From HGM11525 sp045649145 (lineage in GTDB: Bacteria; Bacillota; Clostridia; UBA1381), in assembly GCA_045649145.1 (NCBI GenBank), contig JAZRPK010000008.1, forward strand, positions 1 through 46,813: a stretch of DNA of 46,813 bases, given 5' to 3'. The notes under the pieces were generated by a model. That model was not told the origin of the DNA. It worked only from the letters and a program-made list of their open reading frames with translations, and did no database searches. Of this stretch, positions 32,718 to 40,777 are shown piece by piece (positions within the stretch are counted from its first letter, which is position 1; each line of letters starts with the position of its first letter). The position numbers and the translations under genes are program-made.

Positions 32718-32823
32718 TAGATTGAAAGAATTTTTCGTATATTGCCGTTTCGCAACGAGCGGTGCTGTACGCAGGTACCGCCCCGAGCGAGAAACGGTGA
32801 TAGGCGGAAAATTATTCAATCTA
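32718..32823. repeat. 106-bp MITE-like imperfect palindrome between argF and the GNAT gene
   Basis: The element begins and ends with TAGATTGAA in inverted orientation (32718-32726 and 32815-32823). Reading both arms inward, further matches occur in the same order: AATTTT, TAT, CCGTTTC and GCGGT. It can therefore fold along nearly its whole length. Its right end coincides with the TAG stop codon of argF, and its left end is a few bases from the ribosome site of the GNAT gene. There is no open frame inside. A non-autonomous mobile element or an RNA-processing or attenuator hairpin are both possible. Confidence 0.65.
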
Positions 32824-33738
32824 TGACATCAAGGTTACCATTACGGCCTTTTGTGCATGCAATCTGTTTTCCGCCTCGTCAAAGATTATCGAGTGCTTGC
32901 CATCTATTACATCCTCCGAAACCTCAAAGCCACGGTATGCGGGCAGACAGTGCATAAATACATAGTCATCATTAGCATTAGAGGCAAGCTTTTTGTCAAT
33001 CTGATAGTCTGCAAAAAGCTTAATTCTTTCAGCCTTTTCGCTCTCTTGGCCCATACTTACCCAAGTGTCTGTGTAGATAATGTCAGCATTTTTAACAGCT
33101 TCTACGGGGTCATTGGTAATAACAAGCTTCGCTCCGCTCTTTTTGAAATCCTCTTTAGCAAGCTCTGTCACCTGACTGTCAGGCTCGTAGCCTTTGGGTG
33201 TTGCAACCGAACAGTCGAGGCCCATTTTTGCACAGCCGTACATAAGCGAGTTGGTCATATTGTTTCCGTCGCCCACATATGCAAGCTTTAATCCCTCCAG
33301 CTTGCCCTTATGCTCGTATATAGTCTGCAAATCGGCAAGCACCTGACAGGGATGCAAAAGGTCGGTCAGTGCGTTTATTACAGGTATATCTGCGTGCTCT
33401 GCCAAATCCAAAACGTCCTGATGCGAGTATGTTCTTATCATAATGCCGTCTAAGTAACGCTCCAAAACCTTTGCCGTATCATAGATGGTTTCGCCTCTGC
33501 CAAGCTGGATATCGGCAGACGAAAGAAACAACGGATAACCGCCCAGCTGTGTCATTCCGACCTCAAAGGACACTCTCGTTCTGGTCGATGACTTAGTAAA
33601 AATCATGCCGAGAGTCTTGCCCTTTAGGTGATGATGAGCAATACCCTTTTTATTCTCGTCCTTTAATTTAATCGCAAGCTTCAAAAGTGCGTCTATTTCC
33701 TCTTTGGTGCAGTCGTGCAGACTGATAAAATCCTTCAT
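32821..33738 (-). CDS. argF: Ornithine carbamoyltransferase
   Basis: ArgF makes citrulline from ornithine and carbamoyl phosphate. The 305-residue protein carries the carbamoyl-phosphate motif SSTRTRVSFE, LLHPCQVLADL, the DTWVSMGQE ornithine loop and MHCLPAYRG. It starts 6 bases after argD. Its stop codon TAG is part of the terminal inverted repeat of a palindromic element (32718-32823); the last residues (AVMVTLMS) are as expected for the family, so the protein seems undamaged. argG and argH, needed to finish arginine, are not in the window. Confidence 0.96.
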   Translation of the reverse strand: MKDFISLHDCTKEEIDALLKLAIKLKDENKKGIAHHHLKGKTLGMIFTKSSTRTRVSFEVGMTQLGGYPLFLSSADIQLGRGETIYDTAKVLERYLDGIMIRTYSHQDVLDLAEHADIPVINALTDLLHPCQVLADLQTIYEHKGKLEGLKLAYVGDGNNMTNSLMYGCAKMGLDCSVATPKGYEPDSQVTELAKEDFKKSGAKLVITNDPVEAVKNADIIYTDTWVSMGQESEKAERIKLFADYQIDKKLASNANDDYVFMHCLPAYRGFEVSEDVIDGKHSIIFDEAENRLHAQKAVMVTLMS

Positions 33739-33744
33739 TTTCCG

Positions 33745-34941
33745 TTACTTCCTTTCAAGTATCTTTTCCAATGTTAATACAAACTCGTCAATATCCTCTT
33801 TTGTTATAATATAAGGCGGTGCAATACGGATAGTAGTGCCGCCGCAAAGGCTTGTCAGATACCCCGCCTCAAACAAAGCTTTGAACACGACCTTTGAAAT
33901 ATCTTCCAAAAGCTCAATACCTATCAAAAGTCCTCTGCCTCTGATTTCAGTTATTTTGCCGTTTGTGCGCTGTTTTAACTTATTAAGGCTGTCAGCAAAA
34001 TATTCGCCCATTTCCTTAGCATTTTCAACAAGGTTTTCCTTTTCAAACGCCTCAAAGACAGCAAGTCCCGCCGCACACGCAAGGGGATTGCCGCCAAAGG
34101 TTGTGCCGTGGTCGCCCGGCTCGAAAGCGTCGGCAAATTTCTGCTTTGCACACATAGCACCTATCGGAACTCCGCCGCCCAATGCCTTTGCGGATGTGAA
34201 TATATCAGGCTCTACGCCCGTATCCATATATGCAAACAGGCTTCCTGTTCTGCCCATTCCCGTTTGTACCTCATCAAAGATAAGTACAATATCTTTCTCG
34301 TCGCAAAAACGTCTTACCTCTTTTAAGTATTCCTTATCAAGAGGTCTTACGCCGCTCTCGCCCTGAATAGGCTCTAAGAGTATTGCCGCTGTGTGCTCGT
34401 CTGCCGCCGCTTTTAGTGCGTCAATGTCATTTGCTTTAACCTGTACAAAGCCTGCGGGCAAGGGTCTATAGGGCTTCTGGTACTTTTCCTGTCCTGTTGC
34501 GGCAACGGTGGCAATTGTTCTGCCGTGGAAGGAGTTATCAAGAGATACCACGCCATACTTATTTGAGCCTTTTTTGTAATGATAAATTTTTGCAAGCTTT
34601 ATTGCGCCCTCATTTGCCTCCGCACCCGTCGAGCAGAAGAAAACTCTGTCTGCGCAGGTACCTGAAACCAGTTTCTCTGCAAGGCGTGGGTGATTTTCTA
34701 TGTAATAAAGATTTGACGTGTGCAAAAGCTTATCCACCTGCGAATGAAGTGCCGCTGTTAAAACGGGGTGATTGTGCCCGAGCGCATTTACCGCAATTCC
34801 GCCCAAAAAGTCCTTAAATACTCTGCCGTCTGTGGCAAAAAGCTCAAGCCCCTTTCCGCTTTGGAATGCAACCTCGGTTCTCGCACCAAAGGTGTTCATA
34901 TAATTTTTGCTGTCAAGTGCTTTGATTTCTTCCAATGTCAT
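33745..34941 (-). CDS. argD: Acetylornithine aminotransferase
   Basis: This PLP enzyme of about 398 residues converts acetylglutamate semialdehyde to acetylornithine. The PLP lysine lies in TSAKALGGGVPIGA, with DEVQTGMGRTG and NSFHGRTIATVAATGQ as other class-III aminotransferase signatures. The ATG at 34941 (MTLEEIKALD) follows AGAGGGA. An in-frame TTG at 34971 would lie at the promoter's -10 and so cannot be in the transcript. It is the first gene of argD-argF-GNAT-argC-argB, with the ArgR-regulated promoter directly upstream. Confidence 0.95.
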   Translation of the reverse strand: MTLEEIKALDSKNYMNTFGARTEVAFQSGKGLELFATDGRVFKDFLGGIAVNALGHNHPVLTAALHSQVDKLLHTSNLYYIENHPRLAEKLVSGTCADRVFFCSTGAEANEGAIKLAKIYHYKKGSNKYGVVSLDNSFHGRTIATVAATGQEKYQKPYRPLPAGFVQVKANDIDALKAAADEHTAAILLEPIQGESGVRPLDKEYLKEVRRFCDEKDIVLIFDEVQTGMGRTGSLFAYMDTGVEPDIFTSAKALGGGVPIGAMCAKQKFADAFEPGDHGTTFGGNPLACAAGLAVFEAFEKENLVENAKEMGEYFADSLNKLKQRTNGKITEIRGRGLLIGIELLEDISKVVFKALFEAGYLTSLCGGTTIRIAPPYIITKEDIDEFVLTLEKILERK

Positions 34942-34973
34942 TTTTATCTTTCCCTCTTTATAAATATGCAAAA

Positions 34974-35002
34974 ATTATACATCTAATTGAATAAAAATGC
35001 AA
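34974..35002 (-). promoter_or_regulatory. Promoter of the arg operon
   Basis: Reverse strand TTGCAT (34997-35002), 17 bases, TATAAT (34974-34979). Transcription would start near 34967, 26 bases before the argD ATG. The -35 and most of the spacer are covered by the ARG box. Confidence 0.75.
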
Positions 35003-35003
35003 T
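34986..35003. promoter_or_regulatory. ARG box (ArgR/AhrC operator)
   Basis: ATTGAATAAAAATGCAAT matches the Bacillus AhrC consensus CATGAATAAAAATKCAAK, as I remember it, at 16 of 18 positions. It overlaps the -35 and spacer of the arg promoter, so arginine-bound ArgR would block RNA polymerase. A second AT-rich dyad (TATACTGTATA, near 35060) lies upstream but is a poor ARG-box match. argR itself is not in the window. Confidence 0.82.
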
Positions 35004-35085
35004 AGTTTTTCGCATATTTTCTTGATTTTTTATCAATTTGTAATCGTTTTATGCAATTTATACTGTATAATTTGTATAATTCGTT

Positions 35086-35907
35086 CTACTTTCCTGTATA
35101 AAGGCTTTTTACATATATGTGTACCCTACGTACATTTATTGATGTATAGCGCTCGACACCGCTTTGGATACGCTTTTGGATAGCGGTACAGGCGGTCGGG
35201 ATATTCACTCCGTATTTGAGCACAAGCACTACATCTATATGTGCGCCGTGGGACGTGGAGCGGATATTTATGGAGTTTACCTTTCTGACCGAAGGCTCTT
35301 TTAATGCCTCGTGGCGAACCGAGCTTATTATTACATTATCGGATATTGTATAGTCGCCCAGATAGCTAAACGTCGGTCTTACAATGGTTTTATCCTCCGA
35401 AAAATCGTCGTCCTCTACCGCCAGACTCTTTTGCAGAAATCTAAGCGGATGCAGAAAATAACCCGAAAAGTCCTGTTTTATCTCAAATGCAGGTACGGGG
35501 ATAATATGCTTTCCCTCGGTATTTCGAATTGTTTGTGCAGCGGCTATTTCCTCTTTGGTTGCTATATCCTCAATCCGTATAATCTTCTCAATTTGAGGGA
35601 GGAAAAGCGCCTCGGCTATCTTTTTTACCATACCGTCAGATGTGCCGAGTATCATTATACATTTTGGGCTAAGCTTTTTTACCGCATTTGAAACCTCCAG
35701 AGCTGCCGCCTTGTCAACAAAAAGCGCCTGTCTGACCGATGCAAGTTTGGTAGGTGCTTTTTTGGCAGAAACACCTGCAACCACACGGCTTCCCGATATT
35801 AAAAGTCCGTCATCAATTATTGCGTCAGCGCCGTTTTGACGTGCGACAAGTCTTGCACGGTGGCTTTTGCCCGTTCCGCTCTGTCCTACAAAAGCTATTG
35901 TACGCAT
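35086..35907 (-). CDS. P-loop NTPase fused to an Asp23/Gls24-like domain
   Basis: The 273-residue protein starts with a Walker A motif, FVGQSGTGKSHRA (Lys14, Ser15). An NTPase-like domain with IMILGTSDGMVKKIAEAL runs to about residue 130, followed by a linker. The C-terminal domain (about 185-270), containing DNVIISSVRHEALKEPSVR, NIRSTSHGAHIDVVLVLKYG and VNVRRVHIYV-like sequence, resembles the Asp23/Gls24 envelope-stress family. I see no clear Walker B, no signal peptide and no membrane helix. Asp23 proteins usually stand alone and associate with the membrane through partners. Fusion to an NTPase suggests nucleotide-controlled assembly, which is inference. It starts 2 bases after the rex stop, so the two are co-transcribed. 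Confidence 0.75.
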   Translation of the reverse strand: MRTIAFVGQSGTGKSHRARLVARQNGADAIIDDGLLISGSRVVAGVSAKKAPTKLASVRQALFVDKAAALEVSNAVKKLSPKCIMILGTSDGMVKKIAEALFLPQIEKIIRIEDIATKEEIAAAQTIRNTEGKHIIPVPAFEIKQDFSGYFLHPLRFLQKSLAVEDDDFSEDKTIVRPTFSYLGDYTISDNVIISSVRHEALKEPSVRKVNSINIRSTSHGAHIDVVLVLKYGVNIPTACTAIQKRIQSGVERYTSINVRRVHIYVKSLYTGK

Positions 35908-35909
35908 TT

Positions 35910-36548
35910 TTACTCATTCCCCTGCTTGATTTTATATGCCAAGGTCATTAAGCTGTCGGAAAGGTGGACATTCTCTACAGCCACATCCTTTTTAAGCTTA
36001 AGCTCTGCATATGAAAAGTTCCAGAATCCCTTTATCCCGTAATCAATAAGCCTATCGGCAGTTTCCTCGACTACCGCACGGGGAAGGGTTAAAATTGCAA
36101 TATCTATGCCGTTTTCTCGTACATAATCCTCCATATCTGCAACGTCTTTAACTGTATAGCCTTTTATCTCTCTGCCGATTTTGTCGGGAGAGTTATCAAA
36201 TATGGCGCACAGATGAAAACCTCTGCGCTCGAAGCCTTCGTGCGTTGCAAGTGCGTGACCGAGATAGCCCGCACCGACTATTATCGTTTTATAGCCCTCC
36301 TGAAGTCCTAAAATTCTGCCTATTTCGCTGTGCAGGAATTCGACGTTATAGCCGTAGCCCTGTTGACCAAAGCCGCCAAAGTAATTAAAGTCCTGCCTTA
36401 TCTGCGATGCTGTTACCTTCATCTTTTCACTGAGGGCTTTAGACGATATTCTGTGTATATCCTGCTTAAGAAGTTCGCCCAGATACCGATAGTACCTCGG
36501 CATACGCTTTATTACAACCTCTGGTACTCGTTTTTCGTTGTAATTCAA
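35910..36548 (-). CDS. rex: Redox-sensing transcriptional repressor Rex
   Basis: Rex binds DNA when NADH is low and represses fermentation and respiration genes. The 212-residue protein has an N-terminal winged helix (VVIKRMPRYYRYLGELL, SEKMKVTASQIRQDF) and a Rossmann NADH domain (IVGAGYLGHALA, ICAIFDNSPDKIG). The start is TTG at 36548, preceded by GGAGG at 9 bases; the GTG between them runs into a stop. It is encoded between the GH3-like gene (26-base gap) and the P-loop/Asp23 gene (2-base gap). I did not find a clear Rex operator (TTGTGAA-N4-TTCACAA) in the intergenic DNA. Confidence 0.95.
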   Translation of the reverse strand: MNYNEKRVPEVVIKRMPRYYRYLGELLKQDIHRISSKALSEKMKVTASQIRQDFNYFGGFGQQGYGYNVEFLHSEIGRILGLQEGYKTIIVGAGYLGHALATHEGFERRGFHLCAIFDNSPDKIGREIKGYTVKDVADMEDYVRENGIDIAILTLPRAVVEETADRLIDYGIKGFWNFSYAELKLKKDVAVENVHLSDSLMTLAYKIKQGNE

Positions 36549-36574
36549 AACTTCACGCCTCCAATTATTATTTC

Positions 36575-37735
36575 TTAGTTCATACCAAGCTTGATTTTTA
36601 GTATTCTCGTGACCGATTCGTTTATTCTCTCCTCGGTAATTCTTCCGCTTTCGACTGCACTCTTAAGGCTTGCAAGGCTTGCGGTAAAATCCTTGGGCAT
36701 CAGCAAAAGGTCGCAACCCGCCTCAATCGCCTTAACGCACGCATCAGCCGTCTCAGAGGTAAGCGCCGCCGTCATAACAACTCCGTCAAAGCCAAGATTT
36801 GCACGCAGATAGTCGGTAACAACCGCCTTTGACATTGAGCAGGGCGTACTGTCACCCGCAATCACAGGCGCAGCATCGTTTGACACCATAATAAGCTCGG
36901 CTCCGCCGTTTATTGCACAGGTAAAGGGCAGTATTTCACGCGCCTCCATCTGCTCCAGCGAACTGCCGGAGATAACTCTGCCCGGAAAGGCTTTATATAC
37001 CGGCTTTACTCCGCCCACAGACATACCATCGCCCGCAGTTGCTATAATCGAGCTGATTGTTTCGGCATCTGTGCCGTCGGGGATATTGCAGGCGGGCGCA
37101 AGATTTATGTTAAAGCCCGCTGACGAAAGATACTTGCCTATCGAAGAGCCTGCAGCATATGCGCCGTCATAGTCCTCACCCTCGGCAAAGGACGAAAGCT
37201 CCGCCGTCTTTGCACCAACGCCTGCCGCTGCAGCAGGTGAGCTCTCGCCGCCCTCCTCGGCAATACCCAAAAGCAACGGAAAACCGTTCTCGTCCTTATA
37301 CTGACCTTGTACATTTGACAGCATACTCGAAAGCTGTGCCTTAGACTCTATATTTCCTGCCGTATAAACAAGTCCGCCGACAGGATTTTCGCTGATTACT
37401 CTCTTGCTGGTATTGCCGTGGAGTGTTGTGTTTTCCACACCCGTCAACGAATCGATATTAAGAACAAACAGCTGGATCAGCTTTTTATCAAGCGACATCG
37501 CAGCCACAAACTCATCAGCCGTCTGCGGCTTAGGTGATTCTGTCGGCACAGGCTCAGGCGTAGCTGTTGTATCAGGAGTAGGCAGTGGTGCGTTTGCACT
37601 CTCATCGCCTCCTCCGCCGAAAGCTGCACATATAGCAAAAATCAACACTGCAACTGCAACTATTGCAAGCAATATGCGTCTGCGCTTTTGCCTGCGCTTT
37701 TTTCGTCTTTGCTCTCTTCTCATTAGTAAATCCAT
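36575..37735 (-). CDS. Membrane-anchored GH3-like protein lacking catalytic residues (predicted pseudoenzyme)
   Basis: The 386-residue protein has a highly basic N-terminus, one membrane helix (ILLAIVAVAVLIFAICAAF), a Pro/Thr-rich linker and a GH3 barrel like beta-N-acetylhexosaminidase NagZ. The order of family blocks is kept but the active residues are gone. DEEGG is AEEGG. KHFPGHG...DSH, which carries the His/Asp acid-base pair, reads KAFPGRVISGSS. The nucleophile in GFDGVV-x-(S/T)-D is Ala323 in GFDGVVMTAAL. It probably cannot cleave sugar and may bind peptidoglycan fragments outside the membrane (inference). The ATG at 37735 has GGAG 7 bases upstream. It is the first gene before rex, with a perfect promoter. 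Confidence 0.87.
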   Translation of the reverse strand: MDLLMRREQRRKKRRQKRRRILLAIVAVAVLIFAICAAFGGGGDESANAPLPTPDTTATPEPVPTESPKPQTADEFVAAMSLDKKLIQLFVLNIDSLTGVENTTLHGNTSKRVISENPVGGLVYTAGNIESKAQLSSMLSNVQGQYKDENGFPLLLGIAEEGGESSPAAAAGVGAKTAELSSFAEGEDYDGAYAAGSSIGKYLSSAGFNINLAPACNIPDGTDAETISSIIATAGDGMSVGGVKPVYKAFPGRVISGSSLEQMEAREILPFTCAINGGAELIMVSNDAAPVIAGDSTPCSMSKAVVTDYLRANLGFDGVVMTAALTSETADACVKAIEAGCDLLLMPKDFTASLASLKSAVESGRITEERINESVTRILKIKLGMN

Positions 37736-37812
37736 CTTAAATCTCCATTCCGCCGCTAAATGCGGCATCATTGCATTATTCAGGCCATAATACTCCTATT
37801 ATCCTAATTTAC

Positions 37813-37841
37813 ATTATACTACATTCCTTAAATAATGTCAA
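37813..37841 (-). promoter_or_regulatory. Consensus promoter of the GH3-like/rex operon
   Basis: Reverse strand TTGACA (37836-37841), 17 bases, TATAAT (37813-37818). The leader to the ATG at 37735 is about 70 bases. It is back-to-back with the promoter of the TPR gene. Confidence 0.85.
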
Positions 37842-37858
37842 TTAACTGCGAAAAATCG

Positions 37859-37887
37859 TTTACACCAAAGGGAAAATATGCTATACT
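37859..37887 (+). promoter_or_regulatory. Promoter of the TPR-to-EamA gene series
   Basis: TTTACA (37859-37864), 17 bases, TATACT (37882-37887). Transcription should start near 37894, which rules out the in-frame ATG codons at or before 37889 and supports the TTG start at 37934. Confidence 0.7.
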
Positions 37888-37933
37888 AATGATATATAAT
37901 GACGTATTTGTATGCGAAAGGACGGTAATATTC

Positions 37934-38725
37934 TTGAAGAAGGCTTTAATAATGCTTGTGGCGGCACTTGTCTGCTATTTTATAAATATATGGCTGGGAC
38001 TTTTGGTTACCGCTGTTTTTGTGATATATTTTGGCTATAAGTATCTGCCCGATATTTGCGCTGTTATGGGCAGCAGGGCGTACGTGGATAAGGGTATAAA
38101 CCCCGCATTAAGATGGTACAGGCGTGCTCTTGCTACAAAGAGAGCGAGTGATAAAATCAAGATAAGCTATGCCCTTTTACTTTTAAGAACCGGAAGTCCC
38201 GAGGCGGCGGAAAAGCAGTTTGACGAGGTTATTGTAAGTAAATCCGCCAAGGCAGAGGACAAGAGAGCCGCAAAGCAATATCGTTGTATGGCATATTGCA
38301 AAGAGGGACGTATGGACGAGGCGATGGAGGACGCAACAGCACTTTTTGCCGAGGTTAAAAACACGCTTACCTACGGCATAATGGGCTACTTTATGCACCT
38401 TTTGGACGCACCTACGGAAGAAACACTCGCTCTTTGCGAGGAGGGCTACAGCTATAACAGCGACGACCGTGATATAACCGACAATCTGGTTTTAGCTCTT
38501 ATCAGATGCGGCGAGCTTGAGCGTGCAAAGGAGCTGGCGGCGAGCTTAAGGGAAAATCATCCGCATTTTGTCGAGGCATATTACCACTCGGCTCTAATCG
38601 AGCAAAAGCTCGGCAACAACGAGGCAGCACGTGAGTATCTTTCTCACATACCCGATTGCAAGCGCACATATCTTACCACCATTTCCGAGGAGGAAATATC
38701 CGCTCTTTCAAAGGAGGTAGAATAA
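37934..38725 (+). CDS. TPR-repeat membrane protein
   Basis: A 263-residue protein with two adjacent membrane segments at the N-terminus (ALIMLVAALVCYFINIWL, LLVTAVFVIYFGY) followed by helical TPR-like repeats, for example PALRWYRRALATK, SPEAAEKQFDEVI and GNNEAAREYL. It is probably anchored in the membrane with the repeats in the cytoplasm for protein contacts. The start is TTG 37934 with AAAGGA 11 bases upstream; earlier ATGs precede the predicted transcription start. It is the first gene of a plus-strand series. A strong AAGGAGG lies at its end for the next gene, whose ATG directly follows the stop. The specific role is unknown. Confidence 0.75.
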   Translation: MKKALIMLVAALVCYFINIWLGLLVTAVFVIYFGYKYLPDICAVMGSRAYVDKGINPALRWYRRALATKRASDKIKISYALLLLRTGSPEAAEKQFDEVIVSKSAKAEDKRAAKQYRCMAYCKEGRMDEAMEDATALFAEVKNTLTYGIMGYFMHLLDAPTEETLALCEEGYSYNSDDRDITDNLVLALIRCGELERAKELAASLRENHPHFVEAYYHSALIEQKLGNNEAAREYLSHIPDCKRTYLTTISEEEISALSKEVE

Positions 38726-39187
38726 ATGCTGGAGTTTAAGCAGATTTACGGCATAGACGGCTACAACAAAGCAAAAGCGCTTCGTGAGGAGGTCTTTATG
38801 TCCGAGCAGGGATTTGGCTTTGACTACGACGAGTACGATGATGTTTCGTGGCATATAGTAGGCTATGACGGCGACACTTTAATCGGTGCGGCACGTATGT
38901 ATAAATTAACCGACACCACCTACAAAATCGGCAGAGTTGCAGTCAAAAAGGAGTATCGCAGAGGTTATGTCGGCGATTTGATGATGAAAACCCTTCAGGA
39001 TAAGATAGTAACACTCGGCGGTATAGAGGCAGTTGTATCGTCTCAACTCGGCGCGAAAGATTTTTACGCCTACGAGGGCTATAAACAGGAAGGCGACGTG
39101 TATATCGAGGCGGGTGCGGAGCACGTTTTGATGAAGCTGGACCTGACAAAGCCGCATCGCAATTGTTCTTGCAAAAAGGAGAATTAA
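38726..39187 (+). CDS. GNAT-family N-acetyltransferase
   Basis: A 153-residue single-domain acetyltransferase. KEYRRGYVGDLMMKTLQ is the acetyl-CoA pyrophosphate loop, and DFYAYEGYKQEGD is the usual C-terminal strand region of the ElaA/YjcF-like type. The final HRNCSCKKEN is Cys/Lys-rich. The ATG directly abuts the TPR gene stop (TAAATG), with AAGGAGG 8 bases upstream. rarA starts one base after its stop. The substrate is unknown. Confidence 0.85.
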   Translation: MLEFKQIYGIDGYNKAKALREEVFMSEQGFGFDYDEYDDVSWHIVGYDGDTLIGAARMYKLTDTTYKIGRVAVKKEYRRGYVGDLMMKTLQDKIVTLGGIEAVVSSQLGAKDFYAYEGYKQEGDVYIEAGAEHVLMKLDLTKPHRNCSCKKEN

Positions 39188-39188
39188 A

Positions 39189-40469
39189 ATGAAATCACCA
39201 CTTGCGGACAGAATACGTCCGACCGCCGTTTCGGAGGTTGCGGGTCAAAAGCACCTTTTGGGCGAGGGTAAGCTTCTAAAGAGGCTGATAGACGGCTCCC
39301 AAGAGATACCTAATATGATTTTCTACGGCCCGTCGGGCGTCGGCAAGACCACCGTGGCAAATATCATAGCGGCAAAAACGGGCAAGACTCTCCACCGCCT
39401 AAACGCAACAACCGCATCGGTTTCCGATGTTAAGGACATAATAAGCTCGTTAGACGGCTTTTTGGCCGCCGACGGTGTGCTTTTGTACCTTGACGAAATT
39501 CAGCATTTTAATAAAAAGCAACAGCAATCACTTCTGGAGTTTATGGAAAACGGCAGGATTACTTTGATTGCAAGCACAACCGAAAACCCGTATTTTTACG
39601 TATATAACGCCGTTTTGTCACGGTCGGTGGTGTTTGAGTTTCTGCCTCTTGATGCAGAAGACATTGCCGAGGTGCTTGATAATGCAATAAAAAAGCTTGC
39701 CGAAAGCGATTATGCAGGACTTACACTCAATATAACACCCGAGGCAATACGTCATATGGCAGAATCAGCCGCAGGCGACGTGAGAAAGGCTCTCAATTCG
39801 CTCGAAATAAGCCTTATGGGCGCAGTTTCCGATAAGGACGGCACTCTTACTGTCGATTTGGACTTAGCAGAGCAGGCAACGCAGAAAAAGGCTCTCCGCC
39901 ACGACAAAGACGGCGACAGCCATTATGACCTTTTGAGCGCATTTCATAAATCGATACGAGGCTCCGACCCCGACGCTGCAGTCTATTACTTGGCACGTCT
40001 TATTTCGGGCGGGGATATGATGGGCGCAATGCGCCGACTGCTTGCGATTGCGTCGGAGGATGTAGGCCTTGCCTATCCGCAGGCGGTTTCGATTGTAAAA
40101 TCCTGCTGCGACTCGGCATTGCAGCTTGGTCTTCCCGAGGCAAAGCTCCCGCTTACACAGGCGGCAATTTTGCTTGCAACAGCGCCTAAATCCAACTCGG
40201 TTGTAACAGCGATAGACGCCGCTATGTCGGACATAGAATCCGGTGATACGGGCGAAATACCGCTCACCTTAAAGGACACGCACTACGCCGGTGCAACAAA
40301 TCTTGGCAGAGGGGGATATGTATACCCTCATCCCTACCCAAACCACTGGGTAAATCAGCAATATCTGCCCGATAAGATAAAGGACAGAACCTACTACCAA
40401 TACGGCGATAACAAGGCGGAACAAGCCGCCCAGAGCTATTGGCAAAAGGTCAAGGAGGGCAAGGAATAA
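39189..40469 (+). CDS. rarA: Replication-associated recombination protein A (AAA+ ATPase)
   Basis: RarA/MgsA (426 residues) is a clamp-loader-like AAA+ protein acting at stalled replication forks. It begins with PLADRIRPTAVSEVAGQKHLL, then Walker A FYGPSGVGKTTVAN, Walker B LLYLDEIQHFNK, sensor ASTTENPYF, and the C-terminal MgsA domain with LARLISGGDMMGAMRRLL and YPHPYPNHWVNQQYLP. The length is normal. Its stop codon overlaps the start of the TM2 gene by one base (TAATG). Confidence 0.95.
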   Translation: MKSPLADRIRPTAVSEVAGQKHLLGEGKLLKRLIDGSQEIPNMIFYGPSGVGKTTVANIIAAKTGKTLHRLNATTASVSDVKDIISSLDGFLAADGVLLYLDEIQHFNKKQQQSLLEFMENGRITLIASTTENPYFYVYNAVLSRSVVFEFLPLDAEDIAEVLDNAIKKLAESDYAGLTLNITPEAIRHMAESAAGDVRKALNSLEISLMGAVSDKDGTLTVDLDLAEQATQKKALRHDKDGDSHYDLLSAFHKSIRGSDPDAAVYYLARLISGGDMMGAMRRLLAIASEDVGLAYPQAVSIVKSCCDSALQLGLPEAKLPLTQAAILLATAPKSNSVVTAIDAAMSDIESGDTGEIPLTLKDTHYAGATNLGRGGYVYPHPYPNHWVNQQYLPDKIKDRTYYQYGDNKAEQAAQSYWQKVKEGKE

Positions 40470-40759
40470 TGTATTGCAGAGAATGCGGTCAAAACATCGG
40501 AGAAATGAAAATATGCCCTCATTGTAACAGCGACAACCGCGGAAAATCAAGGCTTACGGCAGGATTGTTACAAATCTTGACCGGCTCGCTCGGTATAGGG
40601 AGATTTTACCTTGGGTATAATACTATCGGATTGTTACAAATCTTGTCGAGTTTTTTTACCTGCGGGTTAGTTGGCGCAGTATGGGGGTTTGTTGACGGGG
40701 TAATGATACTAAACAAAAGCCTAACAGAAGACGCCGACGGCAACGCACTACTCGATTAA
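40469..40759 (+). CDS. TM2-domain membrane protein with N-terminal zinc ribbon
   Basis: The 96-residue protein starts MYCRECGQNIGEMKICPHC, a four-cysteine zinc ribbon, followed by a TM2 domain: two membrane helices flanking a turn, with GSLGIGRFYLGYNTIGLLQIL and GLVGAVWGFVDGVMIL. The start at 40469 overlaps the rarA stop (TAATG) and uses AAGGAGG. TM2 proteins are widespread and of unclear function. It contains an internal near-repeat, GLLQIL, once before and once within the TM2 core. Confidence 0.88.
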   Translation: MYCRECGQNIGEMKICPHCNSDNRGKSRLTAGLLQILTGSLGIGRFYLGYNTIGLLQILSSFFTCGLVGAVWGFVDGVMILNKSLTEDADGNALLD

Positions 40760-40777
40760 CAGAAAGGGGCAAAAGCA

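Noticed and set aside
35040..35075. Second ARG box upstream of the arg promoter
   Set aside because: Only an AT-rich dyad (TATACTGTATA) is present; the match to the ArgR consensus is poor.
37780..37797. Tiny leader ORF (Met-Ala-stop) behind AGGAG in the GH3-like gene leader, reverse strand
   Set aside because: It is real as sequence (ATG at 37788, spacing 4 from AGGAG), but a two-codon frame can arise by chance and nothing ties it to control of the gene.
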